Source of the DNA: Pseudomonadota bacterium
GTDB taxonomy: Bacteria > Desulfobacterota > Desulfovibrionia > Desulfovibrionales > Desulfovibrionaceae
Length of the DNA stretch: 6,763 nucleotides
Direction: 5' to 3'
Assembly (NCBI GenBank): GCA_023417745.1
Contig: JAEZEM010000078.1
Coordinates: 1 to 6,763, forward strand
This document shows, piece by piece, positions 5,209 through 6,763 of the stretch (position 1 is the stretch's first letter; each line of letters opens with the position of its first letter). The translations under genes were made by a program, and so were the position numbers. The notes under the pieces were generated by a model. That model worked only from the letters and a program-made list of their open reading frames with translations, was not told the DNA's origin and ran no database searches.

Positions 5209-6000
5209 ATGCTGGAAGCCGAATATGCCGCTATGCGCCAGGCCGAAGAACGGCACTGGTGGTATCTGGGGCTGCACGATCAGGTCCGCCGGGCGCTGGC
5301 GCGCTGTCGGGAACTGGTGTCCGGCCCGGGCCGGGTGCTCGACGCCGGTTGCGGCACGGGCAAGATGCTGGAGCTTTTGGCCGACTTGCAGCCCGTGGGC
5401 CTCGACCTGTCGGCCACGGCCCTGTCCCTGGCCCGGGGGCGCGGGGATTTTCCCTTGGTCCGGGCCTCGGCCGTGACCCTGCCCTTTGCCGACGCCGCCT
5501 TTGACGTGGCCCTTTCCCTGGACGTGCTGGCCAACGTGCCGCCGGGCGAGATGCCAAAGGCCCTGGCCGAACTGCATCGGGTGCTGGCCCCAGGCGGGGC
5601 GCTGATTCTCAATCTGGTGGCTTTCCAGGCGCTTTACGCCGAGCACGACCGGGCCGTGGGCGTGGTGCGGCGCTACCGGGCCGGCGAGGTGCGCGTCATG
5701 TTGGCCGCCGCCGGCTTTACCCTGGACATTCTTTCCTATTCCAATACGCTGCTTTTTCCGGCCGCGGCTCTGGTGCGGCTGGCCCGCAGACGGGGCAAGC
5801 CCGGCCGTGAGCCGGTTTCCGACCTGGCCCCGCTGCCCGGGCCGATAAACGCCGCCCTGGCCGCCGTGCGGCGTCTCGAAAACGCCGCCATCGTGGGCAA
5901 GGCTCTGGCCTTTCCCTTTGGCCTGTCCGTCTTCGCCCTGGCCCGCAAGCCCGGCCGGGGCGTTTCCGGCAACCCGCAACCCGCCGGCAAGGGGTTATGA
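5209..6000 (+). CDS. Class I SAM-dependent methyltransferase (Methyltransf_11 type), surface-glycan associated
   Basis: The 263-residue product is a Rossmann-fold SAM methyltransferase. Motif I is VLDAGCGTG (43-51), the acidic residue after strand 2 is D66 in GLDLS, motif II is LPFADAAFDVALSLDVL (91-107), and motif III is LHRVLAPGGALIL (122-134). The N-terminal RQAEERHWWYLGLHDQVR (10-27) and the later EHDRAVGVVRRYRAGEVR (145-162) are typical of methyltransferases found in polysaccharide and glycolipid gene clusters, often beside polyprenyl-phosphate glycosyltransferases. The frame stays open upstream to 5062, but that extension would run into the divergent gene's start. The ATG at 5209 has GAGGTG 10 bases upstream and begins exactly where family similarity begins. 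The stop codon overlaps the next gene's ATG (ATGA at 5997-6000), so the two are coupled. The methyl acceptor is unknown; a sugar or lipid-linked glycan is inferred from context. Confidence 0.93.
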   Translation: MLEAEYAAMRQAEERHWWYLGLHDQVRRALARCRELVSGPGRVLDAGCGTGKMLELLADLQPVGLDLSATALSLARGRGDFPLVRASAVTLPFADAAFDVALSLDVLANVPPGEMPKALAELHRVLAPGGALILNLVAFQALYAEHDRAVGVVRRYRAGEVRVMLAAAGFTLDILSYSNTLLFPAAALVRLARRRGKPGREPVSDLAPLPGPINAALAAVRRLENAAIVGKALAFPFGLSVFALARKPGRGVSGNPQPAGKGL

Positions 6001-6763
6001 GTCAAGCCGTATCACCGCCCACATTGACCATCGTCATTCCGGTCTACAACGCCGAGCAGTCCATCGGCCGGCTGGTGGACGCCCTGGTCACCGAACCGCC
6101 GCTGCCCGTAACCGATGTGGTGCTGGTCAACGACGGCAGCCGCGACGGCAGCCACCGGGAATGCCTGGCCTGCTGCGACCGCCATCCCGGACGCGTCACC
6201 TACCTGCGCCTGGCCCGTAATTTCGGCGAGCACGGCGCGGTCATGGCCGGTTTGTGCCAGGCCGGGGGCGACTATGTCGTGGTCATGGACGACGACTTCC
6301 AAAATCCGCCCCATGAGGCGGCCCGGCTGGTGGAAGCCGCCGTGGCCGGCGGTTATGACGCGGTCTACGGCGCTTTTCGCGAAAAATGCCACGACGCCCT
6401 GCGCAACTGGGGCAGCGCGTTTAACGATCTGGTGGCCACCTGGCTGCTCGGCAAGCCGCGCCATCTCTATCTCTCCAGCTTCAAGTGCCTGTCCCGATTC
6501 CTGGTCGAGCGCATCATCGCCTATGCCGGCCCCTCGCCCTACGTGGACGGCCTGATCCTGCGGGTCACCGACAATATCGCCCAGATCGAGGTGGAGCACT
6601 GTCCCCGTCGGGCCGGCCGGTCGGGCTACACCCTCTGGAAGCTCATCCGGTTGTGGCTGACCATGTTCGTCAATTTTTCCGTGGCCCCGCTGCGCCTGTC
6701 CGCCGTGCTCGGCCTTGGGGTCAGCGCCTTTGGGCTGCTCATGGCCGTGTGGAGCCTGCTGGA
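5997..6763 (+). CDS. GT2 glycosyltransferase, ArnC/GtrB/DPM1-like polyprenyl-phosphate type (3' end cut by window edge)
   Basis: The frame opens at the ATG overlapping the previous stop (ATGA) and is still open at 6763, giving 255 residues of a protein usually 310-340 long. Motifs: TIVIPVYNAE (11-20), VLVNDGSRDGS (42-52), LARNFGEHGAVMAG (72-85), the metal-binding VMDDDFQNPP (96-105), and the R-x-G-x-S-x-Y motif as RRAGRSGYTLWKL (204-216), which in ArnC and dolichol-phosphate mannose synthases binds the lipid phosphate. A membrane segment starts at about 231 (PLRLSAVLGLGVSAFGLLMA), and a second is expected past the edge. Such enzymes move a sugar from a nucleotide donor to undecaprenyl phosphate at the cytoplasmic face of the inner membrane. 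It is in one transcription unit with the methyltransferase. AAGGGG (5989-5994) is the ribosome site, with tight spacing. The donor sugar cannot be read from sequence. Confidence 0.93.
   Translation, partial: MSQAVSPPTLTIVIPVYNAEQSIGRLVDALVTEPPLPVTDVVLVNDGSRDGSHRECLACCDRHPGRVTYLRLARNFGEHGAVMAGLCQAGGDYVVVMDDDFQNPPHEAARLVEAAVAGGYDAVYGAFREKCHDALRNWGSAFNDLVATWLLGKPRHLYLSSFKCLSRFLVERIIAYAGPSPYVDGLILRVTDNIAQIEVEHCPRRAGRSGYTLWKLIRLWLTMFVNFSVAPLRLSAVLGLGVSAFGLLMAVWSLL

Noticed and set aside
5137..5979. Minus-strand open frame of 280 codons opposite the methyltransferase
   Set aside because: The plus strand encodes all SAM-binding motifs; the minus frame is GQ/H-rich with no motif.

Overview
The window is very GC-rich and tightly packed, and has no gene-free stretch longer than 300 bases. 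The protein types suggest a sulfate-reducing deltaproteobacterium of the Desulfovibrionaceae: an Enzyme I/HPr/mannose-type EIID block beside smpB, strong third-position G/C bias, and glycosyltransferases from families common in that group. This placement rests on recognising families by eye, not on a database search.

Layout. Positions 1-5079 hold six minus-strand genes. In transcription order they are a GT-A glycosyltransferase of the 'transferase 2' type (TIGR04283-like, 5079-4330), a DUF2064/TIGR04282-like GT-A fold protein (4326-3646), a mannose-family PTS EIID (3624-2812), HPr (2744-2418), PTS Enzyme I (2332-551) and SmpB (436 to beyond base 1). The first three are 3 and 21 bases apart and look like one tight transcription unit. 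The last three junctions are 67, 85 and 114 bases, and each carries at least one perfect GC-rich hairpin without a U-tract. From a divergent intergenic region (5080-5208) two plus-strand genes leave: a class I SAM methyltransferase (5209-6000) and, overlapping it by ATGA, a membrane-anchored GT2 glycosyltransferase of the polyprenyl-phosphate type (5997 to beyond 6763).

How the genes fit together. Enzyme I takes phosphate from PEP and passes it to HPr, the first two steps of the phosphotransferase relay. EIID is normally one of two membrane parts of a mannose-type permease, but no EIIA, EIIB or EIIC is in this window. The position just upstream of EIID, where EIIC is expected, holds the two sugar-transferase genes instead. 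The relay is therefore either completed by components encoded elsewhere or used for regulation. The divergent methyltransferase/GT2 pair looks like envelope glycan or glycolipid modification, so the PTS genes lie beside a surface-sugar locus. SmpB (trans-translation) appears to be an unrelated housekeeping neighbour.

I see no rRNA, tRNA, CRISPR, insertion sequence or phage gene. Nothing here is clearly a new system. The least ordinary features are the EIID without EIIC in an operon with a glycosyltransferase pair, the N-terminally extended HPr, and the serial intergenic hairpins.
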